Positions 17,778-27,383 of a stretch of 32,524 nt of DNA are shown here, piece after piece. The stretch is from contig WOUW01000020.1 in assembly GCA_009773055.1 (NCBI GenBank), positions 37,925 through 70,448 of the forward strand, read 5' to 3'. The notes under the pieces were generated by a model, which saw only the letters and a program-made list of their open reading frames with translations, did no database searches and was not told where the DNA came from. This DNA is from Paracoccaceae bacterium. GTDB lineage: Bacteria > Pseudomonadota > Alphaproteobacteria > Rhodobacterales > Rhodobacteraceae. Each line of letters starts with the position of its first letter. Within the stretch, counting starts at the first letter, position 1. Made by a program: the position numbers and the translations under genes.

Positions 17778-17801
17778 GGGGGTCACCGCAAGGTGGCCCC
17801 C
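17778..17801. terminator. Shared hairpin between etfA and DUF6473
   Basis: GGGGGTCACC (17778-17787) pairs with GGTGGCCCCC (17792-17801) around GCAA, giving 10 pairs with one G-T. It overlaps the stop codon of the convergent DUF6473 gene. On the plus strand CGATTCCGTTTCC follows, a poor U-tract. Confidence 0.55.
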
Positions 17802-18637
17802 GATTCCGTTTCCATCATCCGCCGGACGATGGGCGCCAGATGCAGGGCAATCTCGGCATGGGCCGTCTGACCGGGAAGACAGCGGGCCTGCAGCGCCTCG
17901 ATTTCGGGAAACAGCATTCCAGCCGGACCTTCCGCCTTGGCCGTTTCAGAGGGAACCGCCTCGACCAGATGCCCCCCCTCTGCCTGCAACGCGGCCAGCA
18001 TGCTGCGGTCGATCAGAAGGGGGCCAAAGCCGGGATCAAGGTCCTCGGCCACGACCGGTGCCGAAGCGTCAGACAGCCACAGAAGGATCCGCCGCCGGGG
18101 CAGTCGCGCCAGCAGCTGCCGCATCCGCATCAGCCAGTTTTCCTTCAGCACCGTCAGCACTTGGCCGAACCGCAGCCCGTCGGTCCGCTTCAGGACCATC
18201 AGCAGGTGGCGGGTGAAATGCACCTCGGTGAAGTCGACCTCGGGATAAAGCGCGCGCAGGGCCGGAGTGGCGCTCAGGAACCGGTCATTCCGGCGGCCGT
18301 GTACGGTGTAAAGCGGGTTCGACAGCGCCTCGGCCCCGGTGATCTGCAGGATCGCGACGGTGGCACGCTGGGCGATCTTCAACGTCGCAGGGTCGGACAG
18401 GTACAGATCCGGTCCCGCATTCAGCGCCGCAAGGTTCGCAACCGGCCTTCCAAGCGCGCGTTCCAGAAGGTCGGGAAAGGGGCTGGCGACATACTTGCCG
18501 AAACTTGCCGACCCGCCCAGCACGGCCACATAGGGCACCGACAGGTCCCGTGCAGGGCCGCGGAACACCGCCTTTGACGCGCCATAGCGGCACGGAAAAT
18601 AGTCAGGCGCCCCCGCGCCCGCATCAAGATGCATCAT
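17783..18637 (-). CDS. DUF6473 family protein
   Basis: 284 residues from the ATG at 18637, which follows GGGTGGGG. The N-terminus [20 protein letters not shown] and then [20 protein letters not shown] is typical of DUF6473, a family I know mainly from Rhodobacteraceae. [10 protein letters not shown] resembles the GDSL-type catalytic block of SGNH hydrolases. The N-rich block after it ([13 protein letters not shown]) and [10 protein letters not shown] near the C-terminus fit that comparison only loosely. [13 protein letters not shown] precedes a stretch that may hold substrate. No signal peptide. Surface-polysaccharide or sulfotransferase-like functions are possible but not shown. It is convergent to etfA and divergent from hbd. 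Confidence 0.7.
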   Translation of the reverse strand: MMHLDAGAGAPDYFPCRYGASKAVFRGPARDLSVPYVAVLGGSASFGKYVASPFPDLLERALGRPVANLAALNAGPDLYLSDPATLKIAQRATVAILQITGAEALSNPLYTVHGRRNDRFLSATPALRALYPEVDFTEVHFTRHLLMVLKRTDGLRFGQVLTVLKENWLMRMRQLLARLPRRRILLWLSDASAPVVAEDLDPGFGPLLIDRSMLAALQAEGGHLVEAVPSETAKAEGPAGMLFPEIEALQARCLPGQTAHAEIALHLAPIVRRMMETESGATLR

Positions 18638-18798
18638 CACCCCACCCGATTGCAGTCTACCCAAGGCCATGAGTGGCAGAGGGTGGTTGCCGAATGGCTA
18701 AAATCGGGCGGTTGCCTAAAAGGCCGGGCACTTTCCCCATCCTTGCGCGGGCCGGGTGGGCCGGGCATAACCGGGGACGACAGATGGAGGTGCGGGCG

Positions 18799-19674
18799 AT
18801 GGAGATCAAGCTGGTGGGCGTCGTGGGCGCCGGGCAGATGGGCAACGGCATCGCTCATGTCTTCGCTCTGGCGGGCTATCAGGTGCTGATGACCGACATC
18901 TCGGAAGAAAGCCTGTCCAAGGCGCTGGCGACGGTCGAACGGAACATCGAACGCCAGGTCTCGCGCGGCAAGGTCCTGCCCGCCGACAAGCGCGCGGCGA
19001 TGGAGCGGATCAAGACCACGCTCAAACTGGCCGATCTGGGGCAATGCGACCTGATCATCGAAGCCGCCACCGAACGCGAGACGGTGAAGCAGGCGATCTT
19101 CGAGGACCTTCTGCCGCACCTGAAGCCGACGACGATCCTGACCTCGAACACCTCATCAATCTCGATCACTCGGCTTGCCTCGCGCACCGACCGGCCGGAA
19201 AAGTTCATGGGCTTTCACTTCATGAACCCGGTCCCGGTGATGCAGCTGGTCGAGCTGATCCGGGGTATCGCCACCGATCAGGAGACCTGGGAAAGCCTGC
19301 ACGAAGTGGTGCGGAAACTGGGCAAGACCGCGTCCAGTTCGGAGGATTTCCCGGCCTTCATCGTCAACCGCATCCTGATGCCGATGATCAACGAGGCGGT
19401 CTATACGCTTTACGAAGGCGTGGGATCAGTGAAGTCGATCGACGAGTCGCTGAAACTGGGCGCGAACCACCCGATGGGCCCCTTGGAGCTGGCCGATTTC
19501 ATTGGCCTCGACACCTGCCTGTCGATCATGAACGTCCTGCACGAGGGGCTGGCGGATACGAAGTACCGGCCCTGTCCGCTGCTGACGAAGTATGTCGAGG
19601 CGGGCTGGCTGGGGCGGAAGACCCAGCGGGGGTTCTACGACTATCGTGGGGAAGTGCCGGTGCCGACACGGTGA
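18799..19674 (+). CDS. 3-hydroxybutyryl-CoA dehydrogenase
   Basis: 291 residues. It oxidises or reduces 3-hydroxybutyryl-CoA with NAD(P). The Rossmann motif VGVVGAGQMGNGIAHVFALA lies at the N-terminus. FMGFHFMNPVPVMQLVELIR holds the catalytic His, and NRILMPMINEAVYTLYEGVG and HPMGPLELADFIGLDTCLSI are the conserved C-terminal domain. The ATG at 18799 follows GGAGGTG with 7 bases spacing, better than the ATG at 18784. Length and sequence fit the short bacterial Hbd/PaaH-type enzymes, not the long FadB. It may serve polyhydroxybutyrate or acetoacetyl-CoA steps ahead of crotonyl-CoA and the ethylmalonyl-CoA pathway. Confidence 0.94.
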   Translation: MEIKLVGVVGAGQMGNGIAHVFALAGYQVLMTDISEESLSKALATVERNIERQVSRGKVLPADKRAAMERIKTTLKLADLGQCDLIIEAATERETVKQAIFEDLLPHLKPTTILTSNTSSISITRLASRTDRPEKFMGFHFMNPVPVMQLVELIRGIATDQETWESLHEVVRKLGKTASSSEDFPAFIVNRILMPMINEAVYTLYEGVGSVKSIDESLKLGANHPMGPLELADFIGLDTCLSIMNVLHEGLADTKYRPCPLLTKYVEAGWLGRKTQRGFYDYRGEVPVPTR

Positions 19675-19711
19675 GATCGGAAACTGGCGGGCTTCGCGAC
19701 CCTTTAGGTCA

Positions 19712-20035
19712 ATGAGGCGTAGAGTGCTTTCAGAAGACGAGCGAAACAGACTGCAAGACCTCACTACTTCGGACGTCAGTCCACCGGACTACGCAGTTAT
19801 CACCTATGCAGTTTGTACAGTCGACGAGAACGCATGCGGATGGGCAGGCTGGTTGCTCGAAGGCGCATTCGCGATTTCTGAAGACAGATCAGGCATCCTG
19901 GCAAACGGTGACAGTCCGTTGCCGTCGGTTGGCTTGCAGATTTGTCCGAATTGCGGAGGAACAGTTTTTCGCACGGACACGGCACAACTATACGATCTTA
20001 AGGGTACCGCAGCCGCTAGAATGAAGGCGCGTTGA
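19712..20035 (+). CDS. Small orphan protein with a CPNCGG motif
   Basis: 107 residues from the ATG at 19712. I do not recognise the protein. It has four cysteines: two in YAVCTVDENACGWAGWLLE and two in LQICPNCGGTVFRTD, an arrangement that could bind zinc. There is no signal peptide or membrane helix. Base composition is clearly lower in GC (about 50% by eye) than in neighbouring genes, and codon use is less biased, which suggests recent transfer. The ribosome site is poor (TTTAGGTC). It lies between hbd and the acyltransferase gene and ends in a palindrome that may act as terminator. A chance open frame is less likely given its length and stop context, but it cannot be excluded. Confidence 0.5.
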   Translation: MRRRVLSEDERNRLQDLTTSDVSPPDYAVITYAVCTVDENACGWAGWLLEGAFAISEDRSGILANGDSPLPSVGLQICPNCGGTVFRTDTAQLYDLKGTAAARMKAR

Positions 20036-20039
20036 ACAA

Positions 20040-20057
20040 GGTGCGCTGTAGCGCACC
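20040..20057. terminator. Palindrome between convergent genes
   Basis: GGTGCGC (20040-20046), TGTA, GCGCACC (20051-20057): a 7-bp stem between the stop of the small orphan gene and that of the acyltransferase gene, with CTACG following. The TAGGGTGCGC-type palindrome is common between genes in many bacteria, as I recall. It could end transcription from both sides. Confidence 0.5.
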
Positions 20058-20942
20058 CTACGACTTGTCCTTCAACGCCAGCGTATGCTCGCGCAGCCAG
20101 GCCAGGAACCCTCTCGGGTTGCCCTCCCACTTCTTCAGCTCCTCGGCCGGGATCGGCTCACCGATCACGGGCCGGGTCGGCTTGAACAGGCAGCGCTTGA
20201 TTTCATACAAAAGCAGCCCCTGCCGCACCGTGTCCGACACCTGGTTGGCGATCTGGAACAGGCGGGAGTTCTGGCCGGGAAAGTAGATCGGCAGGATCGT
20301 CGCCCCGGTGGACTTGACGATCTTGTGGGTGAAGACGTTCCACTCAGCCTCGACCGCAGGGCCCCACCAGCCTTCCGACATCGCGACCTTGCCCGCAGGG
20401 AACAGGATGATCACCCCCCCGGCCTTGAGGTGGTTCATCGTCTCGTCCCGCATCTGCAGGCCCAGCTCGCGGGCGTTGTCCTCATGCGGGAACGGGACCG
20501 GGATCATGAACTCCTCGACCTCGGGGATCCCGGTCAGCAGACTGCGGGTCAGGATCTTGAAATCCGACCGGACGCGGTTGACCATCTCGGCCAGGACCAT
20601 GCCGTCCACCAGCCCCGAAGGGTGGTTCGACACCACGACCAGCGGGCCGGTCGCGGGAATGCGGGCAATCTCTTCGGGCGGTGTCCCGATGCGGATGCCC
20701 ATGTGGCGGATCGCCTTGGGCCAGAACGGCGCTCCGTGCGGGGCACCGGATTTCTCGAAGCTTCGGATCAGGCGCAGCAGCTGGACCTTGGCGGTCAGCC
20801 ATTCCAGGGCGCGGATCGACAGGACCTTGAACGGATTCTTGAACGTGCCGGCATAGGACAGCCGACGCATGTCGTACTTGCGCGCTGCCGGATCAACGGC
20901 AACGGGCGGCACTCTAGCAGCGATCTGACTGTGGTCGGTCAC
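20058..20942 (-). CDS. Lysophospholipid/1-acylglycerol-3-phosphate acyltransferase family protein
   Basis: 294 residues. The catalytic block VVVSNHPSGLVDGMVLAEMV has the NHx4D motif of PlsC/OlsA-type acyltransferases. Later blocks are FPHEDNARELGLQM and VIILFPAGKVAMSEGW, where a glycine-phosphate binding motif is expected (FPxG). IVKSTGATILPIYFPGQNSR is also typical. Membrane-surface enzymes of this kind acylate glycerophospholipids, lyso-ornithine lipid or hemolysin-like substrates; an OlsA-like role is possible. The start is a GTG at 20942 with a weak ribosome site; an ATG at 20870 is an alternative, but similarity (YDMRRLSYAGTFKNPFK) begins just before it. It follows ptsH by 49 bases, which contain a hairpin, so it may be partly co-transcribed. 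Confidence 0.88.
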   Translation of the reverse strand: MTDHSQIAARVPPVAVDPAARKYDMRRLSYAGTFKNPFKVLSIRALEWLTAKVQLLRLIRSFEKSGAPHGAPFWPKAIRHMGIRIGTPPEEIARIPATGPLVVVSNHPSGLVDGMVLAEMVNRVRSDFKILTRSLLTGIPEVEEFMIPVPFPHEDNARELGLQMRDETMNHLKAGGVIILFPAGKVAMSEGWWGPAVEAEWNVFTHKIVKSTGATILPIYFPGQNSRLFQIANQVSDTVRQGLLLYEIKRCLFKPTRPVIGEPIPAEELKKWEGNPRGFLAWLREHTLALKDKS

Positions 20943-20964
20943 GAAGCGGCAGTCCCCAACTGCA

Positions 20965-20983
20965 GCCCGGATTGCGTCCGGGC
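20965..20983 (-). terminator. Hairpin between ptsH and the acyltransferase gene
   Basis: GCCCGGA (20965-20971), loop TTGCG, TCCGGGC (20977-20983), just after the ptsH stop. No U-run, so it may weaken readthrough or stabilise the ptsH mRNA end rather than end transcription fully. Confidence 0.4.
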
Positions 20984-20991
20984 ATCACCGC

Positions 20992-21261
20992 TCAATAATC
21001 CTCTCCGAAGCGCGCCGCAACCAATGCCTCCAGCGCATCGGCGAGTTTCTCCGATTCCGCACCGCTGCAGGTGATGTCGATCGCCGTTCCGCGCGATGCG
21101 CCCAGCATCAGCAGCCCCATGATCGAATCGCCCGAGACCTCCATCCCGTCCTTGGCGACGGTGGCATGCGCATCGTGTGCCTCCACGACTTCGACGAACT
21201 TGGCCGAAGCCCGGGCATGAAGGCCCTTCTCGTTGACGATGCGCAGGTTTCGGCTGGTCAT
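20992..21261 (-). CDS. ptsH: HPr phosphocarrier protein
   Basis: 89 residues. NEKGLHARASAKF holds the phosphorylated His15, and DSIMGLLMLGASRG holds Ser46, the residue modified by HprK. Both are conserved. HPr carries phosphate from EI to EIIA proteins; here it is probably regulatory, as no sugar permease is nearby. ATG at 21261, nine bases after the EIIA stop. It is the last clear member of the chvI-to-ptsH operon. The gene may equally be called an NPr-type HPr. Confidence 0.95.
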   Translation of the reverse strand: MTSRNLRIVNEKGLHARASAKFVEVVEAHDAHATVAKDGMEVSGDSIMGLLMLGASRGTAIDITCSGAESEKLADALEALVAARFGEDY

Positions 21262-21270
21262 GTCGGTCCT

Positions 21271-21666
21271 TCAGGCCCCGCCGCCAAGATCGAGGCTGTT
21301 GATATACTTGCGGCCCGCGTCCAACGCTGCCGCGACGGCCTCAGGAACACCCAGGTCGCGCGATTTGGCAAGCTTGATCAGCATCGGCAGGTTTGCCCCG
21401 TAAAGAATGCGGCGGCCCGAGGTGGCGCAGGCGGGCAAGGACAGGTTCGACGGCGAGCCGCCAAACATGTCCGTCACCAGCACCACGCCTTGCCCGGTGT
21501 CGACAGAATCGGCGGCATCGCAGATTTCCGCCTGCTTGGCGCTGCGGTCGTGGTCATCCTCGATCGAGATCGCGCGGACCCCGTCCTGTCGCCCCACGAC
21601 ATGCTCGACCGCCGAGAGGTATTCCCGCGCCAGACCGCCATGTGCCACGATCACGATCCCGATCAA
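21271..21666 (-). CDS. PTS mannose-type EIIA domain protein
   Basis: 131 residues, a lone EIIA-Man domain. [17 protein letters not shown] carries the phospho-acceptor His9, and [20 protein letters not shown] is the family's conserved block. The protein starts with TTG at 21666, whose last two bases overlap the rapZ stop (TTGA), so its translation is tied to RapZ. Alphaproteobacteria keep such a protein with HPr and HprK but without EIIB/EIIC, so it is thought to report phosphorylation state instead of importing sugar. Target unknown here. Confidence 0.92.
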   Translation of the reverse strand: MIGIVIVAHGGLAREYLSAVEHVVGRQDGVRAISIEDDHDRSAKQAEICDAADSVDTGQGVVLVTDMFGGSPSNLSLPACATSGRRILYGANLPMLIKLAKSRDLGVPEAVAAALDAGRKYINSLDLGGGA

Positions 21667-22577
21667 GCGCCTGCCACCTTCGTTGCGTCCGGCTGCGCTG
21701 TCGCGGCCTTGCGTTCCAGTTCCCGGTGACGTTTTGACACTGGCCAGCCCGCTTCCGCAAGCGCGGAACCGACCATTTCCGCCATGGCAACCGACCTGTG
21801 TTGCCCTCCGGTGCAGCCAAAGCCGATGGACAGATGCGCCTTGCCCTCGTCCAGGTGGGCCGGAAGCAGAAAGAGCAGAAGTTCGCTCACCTTCTGGAAG
21901 AATTCAGCGAATCTGGGGTCGGCGCGCACGAAGGATTCGACGGCCGGGTCGCGTCCGTCCAGCGGCCGCAGGTCGGGCTGCCAATGGGGATTCGCCAGAA
22001 AGCGGCAGTCAAAGATCATGTCCATTCCGCGCGGCACCCCGCGCTTGTAGCTGAAGGACTGCACCGAAACTGACAGCCGACCCGTCTTGCCGGGGTCGAA
22101 CCGTCGCGCGATCTCGGCCTTGAGGTCGTGCTGCGTCAGTTCGGTGGTGTCGATCAGGTGATCGGCCCGCACCCGGATCGGGGCCAGAAGGTCGATCTCG
22201 CGTTCCACCCCTTGCGCCGGGGTCTCGGCGGGGGCCAGCGGATGACGACGGCGGGTTTCGGAGAAGCGCTGGATCAGGACGGCAGGCGCGCAGTCCAGAT
22301 ACATCACCTCCAGATCGACGGCAGGATCGCGCGTCAGCTTGTCGATCAGCTCGATCAGCGACGTCGCGTTGAAATCACGGTTCCGCACGTCAAGGCCAAG
22401 CGCGATCGGGCGGCCCAGCGGCGGGCCCTCGACAAGGCGCGGCACCAGCGACAGGGGGATGTTGTCGATCCCCTCATAGCCCAGATCCTCCAGCACCCGG
22501 ATCGCCGTTGTCCGCCCGGCACCCGAGGGGCCGGTGACAAAAACAAGGTGATGATCCAGCGAAGTATCAGAAGTCAT
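21663..22577 (-). CDS. rapZ: RNase adapter protein RapZ (YvcJ/NPr-adjacent GTPase family)
   Basis: 304 residues from the ATG at 22577; a TTG at 22592 would add five residues. [20 protein letters not shown] is the Walker A region, with Arg where Lys is usual (GAGRTT). [60 protein letters not shown] and [16 protein letters not shown] are all hallmarks. In E. coli RapZ guides RNase E to the GlmZ small RNA; in alphaproteobacteria the role is less clear. Its place between hprK and the EIIA gene is standard for this group. The last bases overlap the EIIA start. The Lys-to-Arg change may be common in relatives; I cannot check. Confidence 0.94.
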   Translation of the reverse strand: MTSDTSLDHHLVFVTGPSGAGRTTAIRVLEDLGYEGIDNIPLSLVPRLVEGPPLGRPIALGLDVRNRDFNATSLIELIDKLTRDPAVDLEVMYLDCAPAVLIQRFSETRRRHPLAPAETPAQGVEREIDLLAPIRVRADHLIDTTELTQHDLKAEIARRFDPGKTGRLSVSVQSFSYKRGVPRGMDMIFDCRFLANPHWQPDLRPLDGRDPAVESFVRADPRFAEFFQKVSELLLFLLPAHLDEGKAHLSIGFGCTGGQHRSVAMAEMVGSALAEAGWPVSKRHRELERKAATAQPDATKVAGA

Positions 22578-22595
22578 GCTGTGTCCCGGCAAACG

Positions 22596-23024
22596 TCATG
22601 CCTGCCGTCCATGGCGAAGATAGAGCATCAGGGCGTCGGGAAAATGGTCATCTTGCACTTGCAGCACAAGAGACAGCGAAACTCCCAGCATTGTGACGCT
22701 GCGCGAAAGCGGCAAACGGTCGGTCTCGACCTGCGCAAGATCTGCTACCAGCGCCACGGGGACCAAAGGCAACGCCGGCGCATGCAGCAGACCGACCCCC
22801 CGCGCCTCGATCAGGCCGGACAGGTCGGGGTTTGGACAACTTGCCACCAGCCGGTCGCCCGTCCGCGTGACCAGCGTCCGGTCATCCGATACCAGAACCG
22901 CCCCGCGTGAAATCAGCTTCAGCGCCAGGGCCGACTTGCCGGACCCCGACGGCCCCAGGATCAAAAGCCCCTGATCCCCGACTGCCACGCAGGTCGCGTG
23001 CAGGATCTCGGCGGTCTCGGTCAC
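22596..23024 (-). CDS. hprK: HPr kinase/phosphorylase, short form
   Basis: 142 residues, lacking the N-terminal domain of Firmicute HprK, as is normal in alphaproteobacteria. The Walker A motif GPSGSGKS lies at residues 24-31. The domain continues with LKLISRGAVLVSDDRTLVTR, then IEARGVGLLHAPALPLVPVA, the HprK signature region. The enzyme phosphorylates and dephosphorylates Ser46 of HPr. It starts with GTG at 23024, overlapping the chvG stop (GTGA), so expression follows the two-component kinase. A link between envelope stress and the PTS is suggested by this order. Confidence 0.93.
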   Translation of the reverse strand: MTETAEILHATCVAVGDQGLLILGPSGSGKSALALKLISRGAVLVSDDRTLVTRTGDRLVASCPNPDLSGLIEARGVGLLHAPALPLVPVALVADLAQVETDRLPLSRSVTMLGVSLSLVLQVQDDHFPDALMLYLRHGRQA

Positions 23025-24715
23025 ACTGGAAGGCCGACGACGAAGCGCGCGCCAAGGGGGTCAGAGGTCGGGTCGGCGGCGGTCGGGCGGATGTTCTCGG
23101 CCCAGATCACCCCGCCATGCGCCTCGACGATTTGCTTGGAGATCGCGAGACCAAGGCCCGAATGCTTGCCGAACTCGGCCTGCGGGCGTTCGGAATAGAA
23201 CCGCTTGAACACCTTGGTCAGCGCCTGCTCCGGGATGCCCGGGCCGGTGTCTTCCACTACGATCAGCACGCGGTTTTCCCGGCGACGGGCCCAGACGCGC
23301 ACTGCATCGCCGTCTTCGCAGAAGGAAATCGCGTTGGTCACCAGGTTGACGAATACCTGCGCCAGCCGCGCTTCCAGCCCGTGAATGCTGATCGGATCGC
23401 TGGGCAGGTCGATGATGAAGTCTACGCCCTTCTCGCCCGCTTGCTGCGACAGGTACTGGCACAGGTTCGCCAGGGTCTTGAGAAGGTTGAACTCCTCCTC
23501 CTCCTCCTTGACCAGCTCGCTGTCCAGCCGCGACGCGTTCGAGATGTCGCTCACCAGCCGGTCCAGACGGCGCACGTCATGCTCGATTACATCCAGAAGC
23601 TTTTCGCGATGTTCGTCCTTCTTCACGAACCGCAACGAACCGACCGCCGACCGCAGGGACGCAAGCGGGTTCTTGATCTCGTGCGCCACATCCGCCGCGA
23701 ACTGTTCGTTGGCGTCGATCCGGTCATAAAGGGCAGACACCATTCCGCGCATGGCCACCGACAGCCGACCGATCTCATCCGGTCGCGCGGCAAGGTCGGG
23801 GATGCGGACGCGGGACGGCGCAACCCGGCGCGAGTCGCGGTCCCGGCCCACTTCGGCGGCGGCGGCAAGATCGGACAGAGGGTTCGAGATGGTTGACGCC
23901 AGCATCAGGCTTAGCGCGATCGACAGCACGACGGCCAGCACGAACATCTGCAGGATCTGCTCGCGCTCATAGCGCACCAGCCGGTCGATCTCTTGCGAAT
24001 CCGAAGTGACCGCGACCACCCCGACTAGATCCCCCGCGACCGAGATCGGTGTGGCCACGGTAAAGTAGATGCTGCCTTCGCCATTCCGCGTCACCCGCGT
24101 CACGACTTCGCCGCTGCGCGCGCCCTCGAAAGCGGCACGGGCATTGTCGGCAGGGTCGATGGTCTCGGTCCGCTCGGTGCGACCCTGACGGAAAAGCACG
24201 GTCACGACATTCCAGACACCTTCCAGAAAGTCGGTCAGGAAGGTCGGCTGATCCGGGTTCGACACCAGCGTGCCGATCCCCTGCCCCACGCGCGATGCCA
24301 AAAGCTGCCCGGTCGGGTCGAAGACAAAGACCTCCAGCACCGGATCAAGCTCGATGTCCTGCAAGGGCGTGCGGAAGTCGAACCCAGCGCTTCCGGGCCG
24401 CAGGTGCGCCTCATAGACCGCCGCGATCAGCTCGGCCTGCCGCACCATGCCCAGCTGGCGTTGCAGGGCCAGGCTGTCGCGGAACGGGTTCATGAACAGA
24501 ACCCCAACTGCCAGCAGCACCAGAGCCATCAGGTTGAAGACGATGATCTTCCGCGCCAGCGGCGACCGGTTCAGCCCGACAATGCTCCGACCGCCCCGCG
24601 CCTCGCGCAGCCGTTCGACGGTTGCGTCGGGCGAGACCCAGTCTTCGCCCAGAAGGACGTCACCTGACCGCTTTGGTTTCAGGTCGTTCGGGGCAAGCCG
24701 GGGCGAAGAGGTCAT
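23021..24715 (-). CDS. chvG: Sensor histidine kinase ChvG
   Basis: 564 residues. Membrane helices at about 56-75 and 254-273 enclose a periplasmic sensor domain. A HAMP-like linker and the dimerisation helix follow: FAADVAHEIKNPLASLRSAV, with the phospho-His at 345. The ATPase domain has FVNLVTNAISF, VVEDTGPGIPEQ and HSGLGLAISKQIV. ChvG/ExoS kinases sense acid or envelope change in alphaproteobacteria and phosphorylate ChvI. Between helices the periplasmic part (residues 78-250) includes VLEVFVFDPTGQLLASRVG. ATG at 24715, 12 bases after the chvI stop. It is co-transcribed with chvI and with hprK downstream. Confidence 0.95.
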   Translation of the reverse strand: MTSSPRLAPNDLKPKRSGDVLLGEDWVSPDATVERLREARGGRSIVGLNRSPLARKIIVFNLMALVLLAVGVLFMNPFRDSLALQRQLGMVRQAELIAAVYEAHLRPGSAGFDFRTPLQDIELDPVLEVFVFDPTGQLLASRVGQGIGTLVSNPDQPTFLTDFLEGVWNVVTVLFRQGRTERTETIDPADNARAAFEGARSGEVVTRVTRNGEGSIYFTVATPISVAGDLVGVVAVTSDSQEIDRLVRYEREQILQMFVLAVVLSIALSLMLASTISNPLSDLAAAAEVGRDRDSRRVAPSRVRIPDLAARPDEIGRLSVAMRGMVSALYDRIDANEQFAADVAHEIKNPLASLRSAVGSLRFVKKDEHREKLLDVIEHDVRRLDRLVSDISNASRLDSELVKEEEEEFNLLKTLANLCQYLSQQAGEKGVDFIIDLPSDPISIHGLEARLAQVFVNLVTNAISFCEDGDAVRVWARRRENRVLIVVEDTGPGIPEQALTKVFKRFYSERPQAEFGKHSGLGLAISKQIVEAHGGVIWAENIRPTAADPTSDPLGARFVVGLPV

Positions 24716-24727
24716 AGCAGTCGGCCG

Positions 24728-25429
24728 TCACTCTTCGTTGTAGCGATAGCCGATACCATACAGCGTTTCGATGGCCGAAAATGTGTCATCAACCGTCCGC
24801 ATCTTCTTGCGCAGCCGCTTGATGTGGCTGTCGATGGTCCGGTCGTCGACATAGACCTGATCGTCATAGGCCACGTCCATCAGTTGATCGCGCGACTTCA
24901 CGAAACCGGGCCGCTGGGCAAGCGCCTGCAGCAGCAGGAACTCGGTCACGGTCAGTGCGACCTCTTTCCCTTTCCAGGTCACCGAATGGCGCAGCGGGTC
25001 CATCCGCAACGCGCCCCGCTCCATCATCCGGGTTTCTTCCGTGGCCGCAGCCTCTCCGGTGTTGATCGCTTCCTGCCGACGCAGAAGCGCGCGGATGCGT
25101 TCCACCAGAAGACGCTGGCTGAAGGGCTTCTTGACGTAGTCGTCAGCCCCCATGCGCAGACCCAGCACCTCGTCGATCTCGTCGTCCTTCGAGGTCAGGA
25201 AGATCACCGGGATCGAAGTTTTCTGCCTCATCCGCTGGAGCAGATCCATTCCGTCCATCCGTGGCATCTTGATATCAAGGACTGCCATGTCGGGCATCCG
25301 GCGGCTGAACGCCTCGAACGCGGATTGGCCGTCGTTGTAGGTCTCGACCTCAAAGCCTTCGGCTTCGAGGGTCATCGCGACCGACGTCAGGATATTCCTG
25401 TCATCATCGACCAGAGCGATGCGGGACAT
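24728..25429 (-). CDS. chvI: Response regulator ChvI
   Basis: 233 residues. The receiver domain has the phospho-acceptor Asp52 in [11 protein letters not shown] and the conserved Lys in YVKKPFSQ. The C-terminal winged-helix (OmpR/PhoB type) ends in [20 protein letters not shown] and then [14 protein letters not shown]. It activates or represses genes for envelope, exopolysaccharide and central metabolism in relatives. The ATG at 25429 follows AAGGGAGG. It is the first gene of the operon and is divergent from pckA, the classical arrangement in alphaproteobacteria. Confidence 0.96.
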   Translation of the reverse strand: MSRIALVDDDRNILTSVAMTLEAEGFEVETYNDGQSAFEAFSRRMPDMAVLDIKMPRMDGMDLLQRMRQKTSIPVIFLTSKDDEIDEVLGLRMGADDYVKKPFSQRLLVERIRALLRRQEAINTGEAAATEETRMMERGALRMDPLRHSVTWKGKEVALTVTEFLLLQALAQRPGFVKSRDQLMDVAYDDQVYVDDRTIDSHIKRLRKKMRTVDDTFSAIETLYGIGYRYNEE

Positions 25430-25602
25430 CTGCGTGCCTCCCTTAAACTGCTGCTGCCTTGTCTTTATTTTCTAAGCATTTTCGGGGCTGGTGCGCCGAT
25501 AAGCAACAGAAATCCGAATCACCCCTGAAACAATGACCCGAGGGGTGGCAATTTCGCCTATACCGACAACAATTCTGCACCCGACCCGGGATTGCCGGGC
25601 CA

Positions 25603-25636
25603 TGGTGGCGCTAACGCGGGAATGATTGCGCTAACT
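25603..25636 (+). promoter_or_regulatory. Tandem LacI-family-like boxes upstream of pckA
   Basis: TGGTGGCGCTAACG (25603-25616) and TGATTGCGCTAACT (25623-25636) share the core GCGCTAAC and are exactly 20 bases apart, on the same face of the helix. The second box ends two bases before the -35 element, a position suited to an activator. The imperfect palindrome with a central CG resembles LacI-family operators. CceR, a LacI-family regulator of central carbon metabolism in Rhodobacter, is the best candidate; the match to its motif is from memory. Confidence 0.5.
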
Positions 25637-25638
25637 GT

Positions 25639-25667
25639 TTGAAATCACGCTATTCCCGTGCAAAAAT
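25639..25667 (+). promoter_or_regulatory. Candidate pckA promoter
   Basis: TTGAAA (25639-25644), 17 bases, AAAAAT (25662-25667). The boxes are reasonable. It gives a leader of about 110 bases. A second -10-like TATAGG at 25675 could be an alternative. Confidence 0.45.
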
Positions 25668-25784
25668 CCCATGCTATAGGCCCATTATGGCCGGCCCCCG
25701 CAAGGGCTTGTCACGGCATTCATTGGCCCGGATGCCGACCATTTGAACCGCCGCAGGTCGCTTGCGGCATAGGGAGTTGGCAGG

Positions 25785-27379
<1,595 letters not shown>

Positions 27380-27383
<4 letters not shown>

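Larger units (their letters stand above)
25430..25784. promoter_or_regulatory. Divergent control region of chvI and pckA
   Basis: About 355 bases. For chvI, a weak sigma-70-like pair on the minus strand, TTGCTT (25506-25501), 17 bases, GAAAAT (25483-25478), is possible. For pckA, see the promoter and operator entries. The rest (about 25507-25600) shows no clear structure, and the 100 bases before the pckA start hold the leader with a GGGAG ribosome site. No open frame with support. Confidence 0.5.
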
